From Microbispora sp. NBC_01189 (GTDB taxonomy: Bacteria > Actinomycetota > Actinomycetes > Streptosporangiales > Streptosporangiaceae), in NCBI RefSeq assembly GCF_036010665.1, contig NZ_CP108581.1, positions 441,501-505,500 of the forward strand: 64,000 bases of DNA, given 5' to 3'. The notes below the pieces were generated by a model that saw nothing but the letters and a program-made list of their open reading frames with translations, was not told the origin of the DNA and searched no databases. A program made the translations under genes and the position numbers. This document shows positions 1 through 8,300 of the stretch, piece by piece (positions within the stretch are counted from its first letter, which is position 1; every line of letters starts with the position of its first letter).

Positions 1-296
1 AACGCGGCCCGGATGTTCTCGGGGCTCGTGGTATGCGAGAGGTCTTTCCCTGTCGCGGCGAAGGTTTGTTTGGCTTTGCCGTCGCCGCAGGGGATGTCTT
101 TGCCGCCGGGGTCGGTGATGGTCACGTTCTGCGCGTTGCGTTCCTTCAGTAGTTGCAGAATGTGCGCTTTGAGCGTTTGACCCGCTTCCGCTGCCGTAGG
201 ACTTTCTTCCGAGGAACAGGCCACCGGGGCAAGGAGCGCCAGAAGGAGCACGCCGGCGATGGGGCGTATCCGTGCGGAAAGGGGCGCGCCGAGCAT
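1..296 (-). CDS. Secreted lipoprotein, partial (C-terminus beyond window)
   Basis: The reverse strand from an ATG at 296 reads a lipoprotein signal: a short basic start (Ser-Ala-Arg-Ile-Arg), a hydrophobic core (AGVLLLALLAPVAC) and a Cys near residue 27 that would be lipidated. A GGAGG lies 7 nt before the ATG. The mature part contains ITDPGGKDIPCGDGKAKQTF, with a second Cys that could form a disulfide. The frame stays open to base 1, so the 3' end is missing. It is divergent from the WXG-like gene at 403. I do not recognise the family beyond an actinobacterial hypothetical lipoprotein; membrane anchoring is inferred from the signal alone. Confidence 0.72.
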   Translation of the reverse strand, partial: MLGAPLSARIRPIAGVLLLALLAPVACSSEESPTAAEAGQTLKAHILQLLKERNAQNVTITDPGGKDIPCGDGKAKQTFAATGKDLSHTTSPENIRAA

Positions 297-402
297 CGAA
301 TCCGCCTCCGTGTCTGGCCGGGACCATATGCGACCACATAATCTCAGGTGTCAGCGCTGCGTGACCATCTCACTTTCGGCCATTGATATGGGAGCCCGAA
401 AC

Positions 403-720
403 GTGCCAATAGATGATGATCTGGTGGCAAACCCGAAACACCACGATCTCCAGGCCGCGCTCGCCACGGTGCGGGAGCACGCCCGGGTCCTGGAGACGTC
501 GCTTGACCAGGTCTGCGCGCTGTTCGGAGGGCACCCGGTGTGGGTGGGGTCAACGGCCCGCGCCTTCGGCGAGGAACTGAACGGACGCCGCCTCCGGATG
601 AAGGCCACGATTCAGCACCTGGTCGCCGAGCTGGAAGCGGAGCTCCGCGCGACCCCCGCCAAGATCTCCCGGGGAGCCTTCTCCTCTCAAAGCGCCAGCA
701 CATGGTTGGCAGGACGGTGA
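403..720 (+). CDS. Small WXG100-like helical protein
   Basis: This encodes a protein of about 105 residues with two predicted helices around a Trp-Val-Gly turn (GGHPVWVGSTARAF), the layout of WXG100/ESX-type proteins. The C-terminal helix is charged and heptad-like (LVAELEAELRA). A GTG at 403 preceded by GGAG at 391 looks like the best start; an ATG at 388 in the same frame is the alternative. Family knowledge: WXG100 proteins are type VII substrates or structural partners. No EccC, EccB or other secretion gene is visible, so secretion is not shown. The divergent lipoprotein gene is its only nearby partner. Confidence 0.6.
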   Translation: MPIDDDLVANPKHHDLQAALATVREHARVLETSLDQVCALFGGHPVWVGSTARAFGEELNGRRLRMKATIQHLVAELEAELRATPAKISRGAFSSQSASTWLAGR

Positions 721-750
721 CTCGCCCGCGATGAGCGGCAATTGTGCTTC

Positions 751-2103
751 CTATACTGAGGAGGCCCACAAGCCGGTAGCAGCCGGTGAGCGGACGGCCG
801 CCAGAGCATCTCGCCACTCACCACTGACCGTGGCCGGTGCGTTGAGTAGGGCGTTGAACTCGTGCGCACGAACTACAACCGTGATGCCGGGTCTCCCGGG
901 CGTCTGACGAAGCGCCTTCAGGGCGAGACGGCAAGCTTCTTCGGCCTCGCCCGCTTCGGCGAGGGCACTTGCGTAGGCGAACTGCACCAGCGCCGAATCG
1001 TTGGAGTCGGCGCGATAGACATCGTTCACGTGCCGAACCACGACCTCCGCACCGCGCAGATCTCCCAGGTCTGCTCGGCCACGCACCTCGTAGAACTCCC
1101 TCCTGTCATGCTGGAAGGAGAGAATGCCCGGTTGCAGCGCGTCAAGCTCACAGCGGCCGAGTATCTCTCGCGACCGGGACATCGCACGTTCAAACGCGGC
1201 CCTCTCACCGAGGGCGGCGTGAGCGAGAGCAGCGAGGCCCCACAGCCAGGCGATGGCGGGAGTCGCCGCAACCGTCTGTTCAAGGCGCGGGGAGACCATC
1301 GCGAGTGCCGCGCGTGGTTGAGCCGAGTAGGTCGGTATGAGGGTCGCGCTGGCCAGGGCCAAGTCGGCGATCTGACGATCCCCCGCTTCTTCGGCGGCCC
1401 GGGATGCCGCCGAATACCAGCGGCGGGCGAGGGCGAAGTGATCGGCGCAGAAGAGAATCTCCCCTATCACTATCGACAGCTTGGCTCCCACCCGGGTCAG
1501 TCTCTGCTGGATCCTGGTGGGCTGCCTGTGGCCAAGCAGCTCACGCACGCTCGCCAGGTGCATCAGTGCCTCAGGCAGCACTTCCGCCGGAGGCACACGC
1601 CGGCCCAACCGTTCCGCTTCACCCTCCAGGAAATCGAGCCGGACTTCGCCGATGCTCCGGAGGTCGAGGATCTCCTCAAACAGGTCGGGGCCGCGCAACG
1701 CGTGGTCGATCAGTGCACCGGTCAACCCGGCCGCGCCGAGGTGGAACAGCTCGCGTCGGTTCGTCGCCGCCTCCGGGGTGTCTGGGCGCCTCTCGCTCAC
1801 GCCGGGACCTGCTCGCAGTCGATCGCGACCCGCGTCGCATCCTCCAGCGTCGTACGGGGCGAGCAGTTCCGCAACGGTGTGACCCGGAAACATGCGTTCG
1901 AGCACGCGACAGTGGTCGGCCCGCGGTTTGGTCTTGAGGTGGCCCTTCATCCAGCGGCCGAACGCCTCCCTGCTCGGGGACGACCCGATGAGTCTCGTGT
2001 CGATCTCACGCGCCGTCTTGTCGTACTCCGCGCAGAAGGCCCGGTGCGTCTCCTGGTGCCGCCTTTCCAGCAGTGTCCTCAGCAGCGTCGCCCGGCCCTC
2101 CAT
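751..2103 (-). CDS. HTH/TPR-type transcriptional regulator
   Basis: About 450 residues. The first 90 residues look like a divergent helix-turn-helix segment (SREAFGRWMKGHLKTKPRAD, then RVLERMFPGHTVAELLAPY), and the remaining 350 are alpha-helical, Ala/Leu/Arg-rich repeats of TPR type. This matches a large actinobacterial family of XRE/TPR regulators. The likely start is the ATG at 2103 with AGGAG about 10 nt upstream; a GTG at 2121 is also in frame. It is divergent from the RsbW-like ATPase at 2356, a common pairing in actinomycete genomes. DNA target and ligand are unknown. Confidence 0.7.
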   Translation of the reverse strand: MEGRATLLRTLLERRHQETHRAFCAEYDKTAREIDTRLIGSSPSREAFGRWMKGHLKTKPRADHCRVLERMFPGHTVAELLAPYDAGGCDAGRDRLRAGPGVSERRPDTPEAATNRRELFHLGAAGLTGALIDHALRGPDLFEEILDLRSIGEVRLDFLEGEAERLGRRVPPAEVLPEALMHLASVRELLGHRQPTRIQQRLTRVGAKLSIVIGEILFCADHFALARRWYSAASRAAEEAGDRQIADLALASATLIPTYSAQPRAALAMVSPRLEQTVAATPAIAWLWGLAALAHAALGERAAFERAMSRSREILGRCELDALQPGILSFQHDRREFYEVRGRADLGDLRGAEVVVRHVNDVYRADSNDSALVQFAYASALAEAGEAEEACRLALKALRQTPGRPGITVVVRAHEFNALLNAPATVSGEWRDALAAVRSPAATGLWASSV

Positions 2104-2355
2104 GCGCCATCCACTCCTCACACCGGGTTGGTCACCCTCAGTAGTCGGAGCTCCACGTTAGGCGATCGATCGGTCTCCCGCCCTCGTTTCCCGCCGCCTC
2201 CGACCCTCACGACGCACTGACGGCGCGCCCGGGACGCACCGGCGGCACGCGGACGCCCCTCCGAGGCACCGCGGCGCGGCTGTGAGGCGTCCTGTGCTCT
2301 CCTACGCTCGCCGCGTCGCCTCACCCGCCCTGCCCACGGAAACGGAAGGATCTGC

Positions 2356-2817
2356 ATGAACGACGACAGCGACCTCCGGGGAGTCCGGCTGCTGAGGCGG
2401 GCCGTGTTTCCGGCCGAACGGTCGTCCGTGGCCGCTGTCAGGAGGTGGGTGCGCGGGCTCGTCGCGGATCACCCGCGAGCGGACGACGCGGTGCTGCTGG
2501 TCTCAGAGCTGGTGACCAACTCGATAGTGCATACGCGGTCGGCCGCCGTCGGCGTCGTGGTCCTCTTCGAGGAGGACGGCGGCCTGCAGGTCGAGGTCGT
2601 CGACGAGGGAGGGGAGGCGGGTCCGTGCGTACGCGCCCGCTCCTCCGGCGAGCCGCCTGAGTCGGGGCACGGCCTGCGGCTGCTGCGCGCCCTGGCCGAC
2701 CAGTGGGGGTTCTCCGAGGAGCGTCCGCACCGCGTGGTGTGGTTCGCCTTCGCTCCCGGTGGCGCTCACACGATGTCGACCTCGGCGTGCGGGAGGCCGC
2801 CGGAGAGCCGGGGATAG
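2356..2817 (+). CDS. RsbW-like ATP-binding protein (HATPase_c_2)
   Basis: A 153-residue single-domain GHKL ATPase resembling anti-sigma factor/serine kinase proteins. The N box is LLVSELVTNSIVHT (Glu and Asn for Mg-ATP), the G1-like box is VVDEGG and the G2-like box is GHGLRLLRALADQWGF. Actinobacteria carry dozens of such proteins, usually acting on sigma factor or anti-anti-sigma partners; the partner is not identifiable here. The last 52 nt run into the 3' end of convergent hyuB, so the final 17 or so residues (Ser/Gly/Arg-rich) lie outside the fold and overlap the hyuB tail antisense. Confidence 0.85.
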   Translation: MNDDSDLRGVRLLRRAVFPAERSSVAAVRRWVRGLVADHPRADDAVLLVSELVTNSIVHTRSAAVGVVVLFEEDGGLQVEVVDEGGEAGPCVRARSSGEPPESGHGLRLLRALADQWGFSEERPHRVVWFAFAPGGAHTMSTSACGRPPESRG

Positions 2818-4598
2818 CCGGGCCCGCGGTCGAAGAAGGCCGCGGGCGTCGTCTCCCGCAGCCGCTCCCGCAGACGCGCCGTCGCCTCGGCGTCCACGAC
2901 GAGGTCGTCGCGGGTGCCGGTCAGGACGACGCCGTAGTCCTCACGCGCGCCCTCGAAGGAGACCTTCCCGTCGCGGACGTCGGCGGCGACGCGCTCGGCC
3001 GTCCGGTCGTACGGCGAGCCCCAGCCGCCTCCCCCGGTCGTACGGATGCGGATGACCTGCCCGGCGCGTACGGGGAAGTCGTCGACCAGGCCCTCCATCT
3101 CCACGCCGTCGACCGTGACCTGGAAGGGCCGGCCGGCCCGGCCGCCGTTGACGCCCCAGCACGACAGGATCGAGCGGTCGGCGATCGACATGAACGAGGC
3201 GTCCCGCAGCATCCGGATGTGCTTGTCGTAGCCGAGGCCGCCGCGGAACTCCCCCGGCCCGCCGCTGTCCACCGCCAGGCCCAGCCGCTCGACCCGGAAC
3301 GGCCAGCGTGCCTCGGCGAACTCCGCGGGGATGTTGCGGCTGTCGGGCACGACGTGGATGGTGTCCTCCCCGTCGGCGTACCAGCGCCCGCCCGACCCGC
3401 CGCCGAGCACCTCGCGCATGAGGTACGGCCCGTCGTCCGACTCGCCGTACACGCCGGTGTAGCGGATCGTCTCCTGGTCGGCCGGCATCCGGCCGCCGGT
3501 CGCCTTGGCCAGCACGCCCGCCAGCACGCCGAGCAGGCGGAGGATCACGAACGTACGGGCGTTGGTGGGGGCGGGGAAGATCGGCGTGAGCAGGGTGCCC
3601 TTCTCCGGGAAGACCATCCTGATCAGCGGCACGACGCCCTCGTTCACGTCGAGCTGGGCCATCCGCTCGGGGGTGTCGGCGAGGTTGCGCAGGATCGGCG
3701 CCAGCCACTTCTTCAGGAAGACGCCGCCGGCGTAGTCGCCGGCGTGGTTGATCGGCCCCTTGGCCTGCGCCGAGGTGCCGGTGAAGTCGATGGTCAGCGG
3801 GGTGTCCGCGGAGTGGTCAACGGTCAGCGTGATCCGCTGGGTGTGCAGGCGCGGCTCGTCCACGCCGTCGTGCTCGGCGTAGTCCTCCCAGACGTGGACG
3901 CCCTCGGGAATCTTCGCCAGCAGTTCCCGCCGGAAGGTTTCGGTCGTCTTGGAGATGATCGCGTCGAAGCAGGCCTCGACCGCCTCCCGGCCGTACCGGC
4001 CGAACAGCTCGCCGAGACGCCGGGCGCCCATGAGGCAGGCCGAGCACTCGGCGTCGAGATCCCCCGCCAGTGCGTCGGGCATGCGGGAGTTGCGCGTCAT
4101 GATCGTGAGGGCGGCGCGGTTGGGCACCCCCTGGTCCCAGAGCCTGATCGGCGGGACCATCAGGCCCTCCTCGAACGCGCTGCGCGCGTGCGAGGGCATC
4201 GATCCCGGCACCGCACCACCGATGTCGTCGTGGTGGCCGAACGCCTGGACGAACGCGACGACCTCGCCGTCGTGGAAGACGGGCACCGTCACGCACAGGT
4301 CGGGCAGGTGGCCGATGCCGCCCTCGGACAGGTAGACGTCGTTGTGGAAGAACACGTCGCCGGGCCGCATCGTCTCGATCGGGAAGTCGCGGACGACCGG
4401 CTGCACCAGCGCCGAATAGGAACGGCCGGTCAGCTTGCGCAGCCGCGCGTCGTGGATGCCGGCCCGGAAGTCGTGCGCGTCGCGGATCATCGGCGAGCGG
4501 GCGGTCCGCGCGATCGCGGTCTCCACCTCCGTCTCGACCGAGGCGAGCGTGCCCTCCACGATCTCCACGAGCACGGGGTCGGCGATCCTACCGGTCAT
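2766..4598 (-). CDS. hyuB: Hydantoinase B / oxoprolinase-family subunit
   Basis: 610 residues, full length for the HyuB half of ATP-dependent N-methylhydantoinase/acetone carboxylase/5-oxoprolinase enzymes. Visible family features are the N-terminal IADPVLVEIVEGTLASV, the SPMIRDAHDF segment, GDVFFHNDVYLSEGGIGHLPD and the C-terminal GGGGWGSPYDRTAERV motif near residue 520. Its ATG at 4598 overlaps the 3' end of hyuA by 11 nt, indicating translational coupling. With HyuA it should hydrolyse a cyclic amide, such as a hydantoin or 5-oxoproline, at the cost of ATP. The substrate cannot be read from sequence. The 3' end overlaps the convergent ATPase gene. Confidence 0.9.
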   Translation of the reverse strand: MTGRIADPVLVEIVEGTLASVETEVETAIARTARSPMIRDAHDFRAGIHDARLRKLTGRSYSALVQPVVRDFPIETMRPGDVFFHNDVYLSEGGIGHLPDLCVTVPVFHDGEVVAFVQAFGHHDDIGGAVPGSMPSHARSAFEEGLMVPPIRLWDQGVPNRAALTIMTRNSRMPDALAGDLDAECSACLMGARRLGELFGRYGREAVEACFDAIISKTTETFRRELLAKIPEGVHVWEDYAEHDGVDEPRLHTQRITLTVDHSADTPLTIDFTGTSAQAKGPINHAGDYAGGVFLKKWLAPILRNLADTPERMAQLDVNEGVVPLIRMVFPEKGTLLTPIFPAPTNARTFVILRLLGVLAGVLAKATGGRMPADQETIRYTGVYGESDDGPYLMREVLGGGSGGRWYADGEDTIHVVPDSRNIPAEFAEARWPFRVERLGLAVDSGGPGEFRGGLGYDKHIRMLRDASFMSIADRSILSCWGVNGGRAGRPFQVTVDGVEMEGLVDDFPVRAGQVIRIRTTGGGGWGSPYDRTAERVAADVRDGKVSFEGAREDYGVVLTGTRDDLVVDAEATARLRERLRETTPAAFFDRGPGYPRLSGGLPHAEVDIV

Positions 4599-6630
4599 CG
4601 CTCACCACCACGAGGTTGCCGTAGTCGTCCATGGTCGCCGTGAAGCCGGGATGCACCGGCAGGGTCGAGCCGTACTCCTCGACGACGGCCGGGCCGCGGA
4701 CGACGGCGCCCGCGCCGAGGTCGTCGCGGCGGTAGACGACGGTCCTGCCCCACCGCTCGTAGTACACGTCGCGGGTGCCGACCGGGCTCGGCTCGTCCGG
4801 CTGGTACGGCCTGCGCGCGAGCTTCGGCCGGGTGATGGGGCCGATGCCGGACACCCGGAGGTTGACCCACTCGACGGCGTGCCGGGGATCGTCGCGGTAG
4901 CCGTACCCGTAGAGCCTCTCGTGCTCGGCGTGGAACCGGCCGGCGACCGCGGCGAGCCAGGCGTCGTCCACGGGACCGTCCGGCGCGGCCACCCGCACCT
5001 CGTACGCCTGGCCGTAGTAGCGCAGGTCGGCGCTGCGCGCGTACACGTGCTCGGCGAAGCCCTCGCGGCCGAGCGCGTCCGCCGCCTCGGCCTCCAGATC
5101 CGCGAGGATCTCGCCGAGCACCCGCGGCGACGGCTCACGGGTGACGTACGTGCGGACGTGGTCGTTCTTCACGTCCACCGTGAGCAGGCCGAACGCGGAC
5201 ACGTTCCCCGGGTCGGGCGGGATGATCGCGGCGGGCAGCCCGAGGACGTCGATCAGCCGGCAGGCCAGCAGCGGGCCGGACCCGCCGAACGCGACCAGCG
5301 GGAAGTCCCGCACGTCGAGCCCGCGCTGCACGGTGATCTGCCGGATCGCGTTCGACTGGTTGAACGCACTGATCTCCAGGATCCCGGTGGCACAGCGCTC
5401 GGGGGTCAGCCCGAGCCGGGCGGCGAGCGCCTCGACGCCCGCCCGCGCGGCGGCGACGTCGAGGCGGATCTCCCCGCCGAGCAGGTGCGGCGGCACCCGG
5501 CCGAGGAAGACGTGCGCGTCGGTCACCGTCACCTCGGCGCCGCCTCCGCCGTAGCAGATCGGCCCGGGGTCCGCGCCCGCGGAGCGGGGGCCCACCTTCA
5601 GCGTGCCCTCCGGGGAGACCCAGGCGATCGACCCGCCGCCCGCCCCGACCGTGACGATGTCGATCATCGGGATCTTGCAGGGATAGCGGCCGATCCTGCC
5701 CTCGGTCGTCAGCGAGGGCTCCCCGTCCACGACCACCGCCACGTCGGTCGAGGTGCCGCCGCCGTCGAGGGTGATCGCGCTCGGATGCCCGGCGGCCCCG
5801 GCGACCAGCGCGGCGCCGAGCGCGCCCGCGGCCGGGCCGGACAGGACGGTCGTGATCGGCTGGTGCACCACCTCGGCCGCCGAGAGCACGCCGCCGTTGC
5901 TCTTCATGACCGAGAAGGGCCGGCCGAGCCGCTCGGACAGGTTCCGGATGTAGCGCCGCATGATCGGCTTGACCGCCGCGTCCACCAGCGTGGTGACCGA
6001 CCGCTCGTACTCCCGGTACTCCCTCAGCACGTCGCTCGACAGCGACACGACGGCCTCCGGGTGCTCGCGCTCCAGCACCTCCCGCATCCGCCGCTCGTGG
6101 GCGGGGTTGGCGTAGGAGTGCAGGAGGCACACGCCGATCGCGGTGACGCCCCGCTCCCTGAACCACCGCGCGGCGTCCGCGGCCTGCTCCTCGTCGAACG
6201 GCCGGACCTCCCCGCCGAGGTGGTCGAGCCGTCCGCCCACCGTACGCACCCGGTGGACGGGCACGATCCGCGGCGGTTTCACCCAGAAGTAGGAGTTGCC
6301 GTAGCCGTCCGGCACGCTCTGCCGGGCGATCTCCAGGACGGACTCGAAGCCCTCGGTGGTCACGAACCCCAGATGGGCGGTGCCGTCCGGGCGGTCCTCC
6401 AGCAACTGGTTGGTGGCGACGGTCGTGCCGTGGACGAGGGCGGCGACGGCATCGAGGTCCCGGGACCCCCCGTGGGCCTCCAGCACCTTGTGTACGCCTG
6501 CCATGAAACCATCGGCCGGGTTGGCAGGAGTGGAGGGAGTCTTGGTCGTGACGACGCGGCCGGACTCCTCGTCGACGAGAACGACGTCGGTGAAGGTGCC
6601 GCCGGTGTCTACCCCGATGCGGATGGACAT
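4588..6630 (-). CDS. hyuA: Hydantoinase A / oxoprolinase-family subunit
   Basis: 680 residues, the ATP-binding half of the HyuAB enzyme. The N-terminus IGVDTGGTFTDVVLVDEESG is the diagnostic actin-like phosphate-binding loop, repeated internally as DGGGTSTDVAVV; VHGTTVATNQLLE and GGSGPLLA are also typical. The ATG at 6630 opens the hyuAB operon, and the gap upstream (6631-6770) carries only a tandem repeat. The nucleobase genes 7-12 kb away make a cyclic ureide substrate attractive, but 5-oxoproline and N-methylhydantoin are equally allowed. Confidence 0.92.
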   Translation of the reverse strand: MSIRIGVDTGGTFTDVVLVDEESGRVVTTKTPSTPANPADGFMAGVHKVLEAHGGSRDLDAVAALVHGTTVATNQLLEDRPDGTAHLGFVTTEGFESVLEIARQSVPDGYGNSYFWVKPPRIVPVHRVRTVGGRLDHLGGEVRPFDEEQAADAARWFRERGVTAIGVCLLHSYANPAHERRMREVLEREHPEAVVSLSSDVLREYREYERSVTTLVDAAVKPIMRRYIRNLSERLGRPFSVMKSNGGVLSAAEVVHQPITTVLSGPAAGALGAALVAGAAGHPSAITLDGGGTSTDVAVVVDGEPSLTTEGRIGRYPCKIPMIDIVTVGAGGGSIAWVSPEGTLKVGPRSAGADPGPICYGGGGAEVTVTDAHVFLGRVPPHLLGGEIRLDVAAARAGVEALAARLGLTPERCATGILEISAFNQSNAIRQITVQRGLDVRDFPLVAFGGSGPLLACRLIDVLGLPAAIIPPDPGNVSAFGLLTVDVKNDHVRTYVTREPSPRVLGEILADLEAEAADALGREGFAEHVYARSADLRYYGQAYEVRVAAPDGPVDDAWLAAVAGRFHAEHERLYGYGYRDDPRHAVEWVNLRVSGIGPITRPKLARRPYQPDEPSPVGTRDVYYERWGRTVVYRRDDLGAGAVVRGPAVVEEYGSTLPVHPGFTATMDDYGNLVVVSDDR

Positions 6631-6710
6631 GCTCAGTGTCTATCGAGCGCCGCCACCGGGAAGAACCGGCGCACTCTGCCGAAGAATCCGGACACCGTCG
6701 TCAGACCCTG

Positions 6711-6762
6711 CCTACCCGAACCGCCTACCCGAACCGCCCACCTGAACCGCCGACCCGAACCG
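6711..6762. repeat. 13-bp tandem repeat, four copies
   Basis: Four head-to-tail 13-bp units (CCTACCCGAACCG, twice perfect and twice with one or two changes) fill the gap between the hyuA start and the end of the DsbA-like gene. Such arrays change length by slippage. No hairpin or promoter function is evident. Confidence 0.85.
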
Positions 6763-6770
6763 GTCAGGGA

Positions 6771-7448
6771 TCAGACCGCGCAGGCGCCGTCGTCACAACC
6801 CCCGCCCGCCGTCTCCCGGGCCGCCGTCTCCCGGGCCGCTGCCTCCCGGGCCGTACGGGTCTCGACCTCACCCAGCGCGGCCACGAGCGTCTCGACGGGC
6901 TGCGCGCCCGAGACGGCGTACTTCTCCTCGAACAGGAACAGCGGGACGGAGCGGACGCCCAGCGCGCGGGCGCGGGCCAGTTCGGCGCGCACCTGCTCGG
7001 CGCCCTCCCCGGTGTCCTCGACTCCGGTCTCGGCGGCGAGCCCGGCCAGCGTGCCGGAGTCCCCCACGTTCAGGCCGTCGGTGAAGTGGGCCCGGAAGAG
7101 CCGCTCTGCCATCGCCGCTCCGCGTCCGGCCCGTTCGGCCAGCCAGATCAGCCGGTGCGCCTCGAAGGTGCCGGCCTGCACCGCCTGGTCGAAGCGGAGG
7201 TCCAGCCCGTCCTCGGCCGCCACGCCCGCGACGCGCGCGGTCATCTGGGCCACCTGCCCGGCGCCGCCGAACTTGCGCTCCAGCGCGCGCAGCAGCGGCT
7301 CACCGGTGGAGGCGCCGTCCGGGTCGAGTTGGAAGGGGCGGTGCGCGACCTCGACGTCCCCCTCGAAGAGGCGTACGGCCTGCTGGAGCCGGTGATGTCC
7401 GATGTAGCACCAGGGACACACGACATCAGAGAAAATCTCGACTTTCAC
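6771..7448 (-). CDS. DsbA-family (FrnE-like) thiol oxidoreductase
   Basis: About 225 residues from a GTG at 7448. The start MKVEIFSDVVCPWCYIGHHR gives the CPWC redox motif at residues 11-14 of a thioredoxin-fold DsbA domain; HFTDGLNVGDSGTL and GVRSVPLFLFEEKYAVSGAQ are the conserved helical insert and cis-Pro (SVP) regions. There is no signal peptide, so it acts in the cytosol. The C-terminus is a repetitive AREAA/ARETA stretch ending in a Cys-containing GGGCDDGACAV tail. That low-complexity tail is coded by repeated CCGTCTCCCGGG-like units and probably expanded by slippage. Substrate unknown. Confidence 0.85.
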   Translation of the reverse strand: MKVEIFSDVVCPWCYIGHHRLQQAVRLFEGDVEVAHRPFQLDPDGASTGEPLLRALERKFGGAGQVAQMTARVAGVAAEDGLDLRFDQAVQAGTFEAHRLIWLAERAGRGAAMAERLFRAHFTDGLNVGDSGTLAGLAAETGVEDTGEGAEQVRAELARARALGVRSVPLFLFEEKYAVSGAQPVETLVAALGEVETRTAREAAARETAARETAGGGCDDGACAV

Positions 7449-7500
7449 GACATGTCCCAACCGGCGCGCCCTGCAGGCGATTCCCCTTCTCAGACACGAG

Positions 7501-8211
7501 CTAACGGCGGCGGGAGTTGCGGCCGAGGAGCCAGCCGATGACGGCGCTGCCGAGGGCCACCCCGGCGCCCGTGCCGAAGGCCGCGAGCATCGTCCAGGCC
7601 GGCACGCCCTGGCGGGGCGCGGCCGGGGCCTCGCGGGTGAACACCCGGGGCGTCGTGTCTCCGGCCGCGGCCGTCTCCACCGGAACGGCCTCGGCCACGG
7701 CGGGAGCGGGTCGGGACACGGCTTCCGGCACGGCTTCGGACACGGCTTCGGACACCGTGGCGGGAACGGCGGAGGCGGACAGCAGGTGCCGTTCGACAGC
7801 GGAGAAGAACTCCCCGGCGGTCCTCTTGGCCACGGAGGCGAGCATCCGCTGACCCACGCCGCCGATCATGCCGCCGACGACGGCCTCGGCGTCGAAGTCG
7901 ACCCTGGTGCCGCCCTCGGCGTCGCTGAGCCGTACGGCAACGGTGGCCTCGACGGTGCCGGGAGCGCCCTGGCCGCGCGCGCCGAGCGTGAACCGGTCCG
8001 GCTCCTCCTGGTCGCGCAGGGCCACCTCACCCTGGTAGACGCCCCTGACCGAGGCGACCCCCGCCGTGACCGTCATCGCGTACACGTTCTCGCCGACCGT
8101 CTCCAGGCGCTCGCAGCCGGGGATCGTCCGCACCAGGACGCCGGGGTCCTGGAGGGCGTCCCAGACCCGCTTGCGCTCCGCCGCGACCAGCGCGCTGCCC
8201 GAGACCTTCAT
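7501..8211 (-). CDS. coxG: CoxG-like SRPBCC protein with C-terminal membrane anchor
   Basis: About 236 residues from the ATG at 8211, preceded by GGAGGTGGCC. Residues 1-145 are an SRPBCC/CoxG fold (MKVSGSALVAAERKRVWDAL, PGCERLETVGENVYAM, GQGAPGTVEATVAVRL). A low-complexity linker of SEAV/PEAV repeats follows, then a C-terminal membrane helix (AWTMLAAFGTGAGVALGSAV) and a basic tail. In CO dehydrogenase bacteria, CoxG recruits the molybdenum hydroxylase to the membrane. The hydroxylase subunits in this window are 5 kb away (13.5-17.3 kb), so a shared role is an inference. It lies downstream of the MarR gene, same strand, 89 nt gap. Confidence 0.82.
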   Translation of the reverse strand: MKVSGSALVAAERKRVWDALQDPGVLVRTIPGCERLETVGENVYAMTVTAGVASVRGVYQGEVALRDQEEPDRFTLGARGQGAPGTVEATVAVRLSDAEGGTRVDFDAEAVVGGMIGGVGQRMLASVAKRTAGEFFSAVERHLLSASAVPATVSEAVSEAVPEAVSRPAPAVAEAVPVETAAAGDTTPRVFTREAPAAPRQGVPAWTMLAAFGTGAGVALGSAVIGWLLGRNSRRR

Positions 8212-8300
8212 GGCCACCTCCGATGCGAAGCACACCAGAAAATCACCCGTACGGCGAGAACGGCAAGATGTGCCCGGCCACGGCGTGGCGGTGACGTACT

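Noticed and set aside
4435-7395. A 986-codon plus-strand frame opposite hyuA and the DsbA-like gene
   Set aside because: It is the antisense of genuine genes, with no family resemblance and Arg/Pro/Gly-heavy composition; long open antisense frames are expected at this GC content.
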